6,711 nt of DNA from JAYUKV01 sp043764135 (GTDB lineage Bacteria; Patescibacteriota; JACMRA01): assembly GCA_043764135.1 (NCBI GenBank), contig JAYUKV010000147.1, positions 1 to 6,711 on the forward strand, in the 5' to 3' direction. The position numbers and the translations under genes were made by a program. The notes below the pieces were generated by a model that saw only the letters and a program-made list of their open reading frames with translations, was not told where the DNA came from and searched no databases. Numbering within the stretch: position 1 is the first letter of the stretch; every line of letters begins with the position of its first letter. Of the stretch, positions 6,265-6,711 are shown in pieces.

Positions 6265-6301
6265 TAATACAAAAACCCCCTCGATGTTACTCAAGGGGGT
6301 T
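6265..6301 (-). terminator. Strong minus-strand terminator
   Basis: AACCCCCT (6274-6281) pairs with AGGGGGTT (6294-6301) around a 12-nt loop. On the minus strand the G-rich arm leads straight into TTTTTGTATT, a standard intrinsic terminator. It would end transcripts coming from the partial gene at the right edge, although 206 bp separate it from that stop codon. On the plus strand the following TTGTTTATT is a poorer tail. Confidence 0.8.
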
Positions 6302-6507
6302 GTTTATTAATGCCAATAAAGGCAATTGACTGTGTCAGCTCGGTGTGAGGAGACTATGACACAATTAACAAATAAATAAAATTTAATTTTTTGTCAAGAA
6401 TTATTATTTCTAACAAATTTAAAATAGGCTGTAGCTTTGTTAATGAATTGGTGTTTTGATATAGAAATGTTAATCCAATGATTATGGTAAATTATTTAAT
6501 TCATTTA
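6302..6507. other. Non-coding stretch with a folded, GC-richer segment
   Basis: No coding frame of credible length is seen here. Positions 6311-6324 form a small TGCC/GGCA hairpin. Positions 6324-6366 form a larger one: AATTG (6324-6328) and TGTCA (6333-6337) pair with TGACACAATT (6357-6366) apart from a 4-nt bulge, with an inner CTC/GAG stem. The segment 6331-6363 has 17 G or C out of 33 bases, well above the flanking AT-rich DNA. It would lie in the 3' untranslated part of a minus-strand transcript before the terminator. It matches no RNA family that I recognise. The remainder, 6368-6507, is AT-rich and shows nothing clear. Confidence 0.4.
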
Positions 6508-6711
6508 CTACTTTTTCAAAACTTTTTGTTTTTTCTTCAAATAAATAAAATATATAATTAATAATATAGGAATAATTATCATAACATCAATCAAAACTAA
6601 TATATTCTCATTAGCAAAAATACCATATTTGGTCTTGGTAAATGGAATATATCCAGCTTTTAAAAATGTTCTATCTAATTTTAGAAATACTAACAACTTA
6701 TGTCGTAAGGC
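6508..6711 (-). CDS. Partial: C-terminus of a second anchored, M64-protease-like protein
   Basis: Only the last 67 residues are present; the frame stays open through the right edge, so the gene's 5' part is outside the window. The translation contains FLKLDRTFLKAGYIPF, then KYGIFANE, then a hydrophobic helix (VLIDVMIIIPILLIIYFIYL) and a lysine-rich tail ending in a TAG stop at 6508-6510. The same order appears in the last 65 residues of the M64-type protease (FRLKLDRTPLNAGIIPF, KYGVFMNE, transmembrane helix, basic tail). The gene is therefore either a paralogous protease or another secreted protein using the same membrane-anchoring module. A TTG at 6696-6694 is not a believable start because the similarity continues upstream of it. 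Codon and base use are very AT-rich, as in the protease gene. Confidence 0.8.
   Translation of the reverse strand, partial: ALRHKLLVFLKLDRTFLKAGYIPFTKTKYGIFANENILVLIDVMIIIPILLIIYFIYLKKKQKVLKK

Noticed and set aside
1610..6335. Shared 11-mer ATTGACTGTGT at 1610 and 6325
   Set aside because: It is short, lies within two different hairpins, and could arise by chance in this window; no larger repeat surrounds it.
1..6711. CRISPR array, tRNA or rRNA genes, insertion sequence
   Set aside because: No regularly spaced direct repeats, cloverleaf-like segment, rRNA-like segment or transposase frame was seen.

Overview
The window is AT-rich DNA with short intergenic gaps, one-gene transcription units and many hairpin terminators. 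It holds five intact or near-intact genes, one decayed gene and one gene cut by the right edge. Four of the encoded products appear secreted or membrane-anchored. The low GC, the orphan chromosomal-type ParA and the mix of small secreted cell-surface enzymes would fit a Patescibacteria (CPR)-like bacterium, but no ribosomal or marker gene is present, so this is a low-confidence inference. Stop codons are TAA or TAG for all seven reading frames, and the long genes contain no internal TGA, so the standard code is the simplest reading.

Left part (1-635): a hairpin at the edge, then a decayed YdeI/OmpD-associated family gene (about 90-464) that lacks its N-terminal half and carries an in-frame TAA. 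It is followed by a good promoter (TTGACA at 560-565) and Shine-Dalgarno for the next gene.

Plus-strand secreted pair (636-3165): a cysteine-rich secreted protein with ricin-B-like beta-trefoil features and two C-terminal repeats. Its best ribosome-binding site leads to an ATG followed six codons later by TGA, so its start is uncertain. After a strong terminator comes an M64-type (IgA-peptidase-like) zinc metalloprotease with a signal peptide and a C-terminal membrane anchor.

Middle (3166-4937): a 23-bp perfect hairpin between convergent genes, a minus-strand ParA ATPase with no ParB in view, and a divergent short-chain dehydrogenase ending at a strong, probably bidirectional terminator.

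Right part (minus strand, 4945-6711): a secreted PGRP/Amidase_2-type N-acetylmuramoyl-L-alanine amidase, a 427-bp non-coding stretch with nested palindromes, a strong minus-strand terminator and a GC-richer folded segment. At the edge is the C-terminal end of a second protein that shares the juxtamembrane and anchor module of the M64 protease.

Taken together, a carbohydrate-binding-like secreted protein, a peptidoglycan amidase, an anchored metalloprotease and a related anchored protein suggest a region devoted to acting on cell surfaces, either its own or a partner cell's. ParA and the dehydrogenase look like unrelated housekeeping genes inserted between them.
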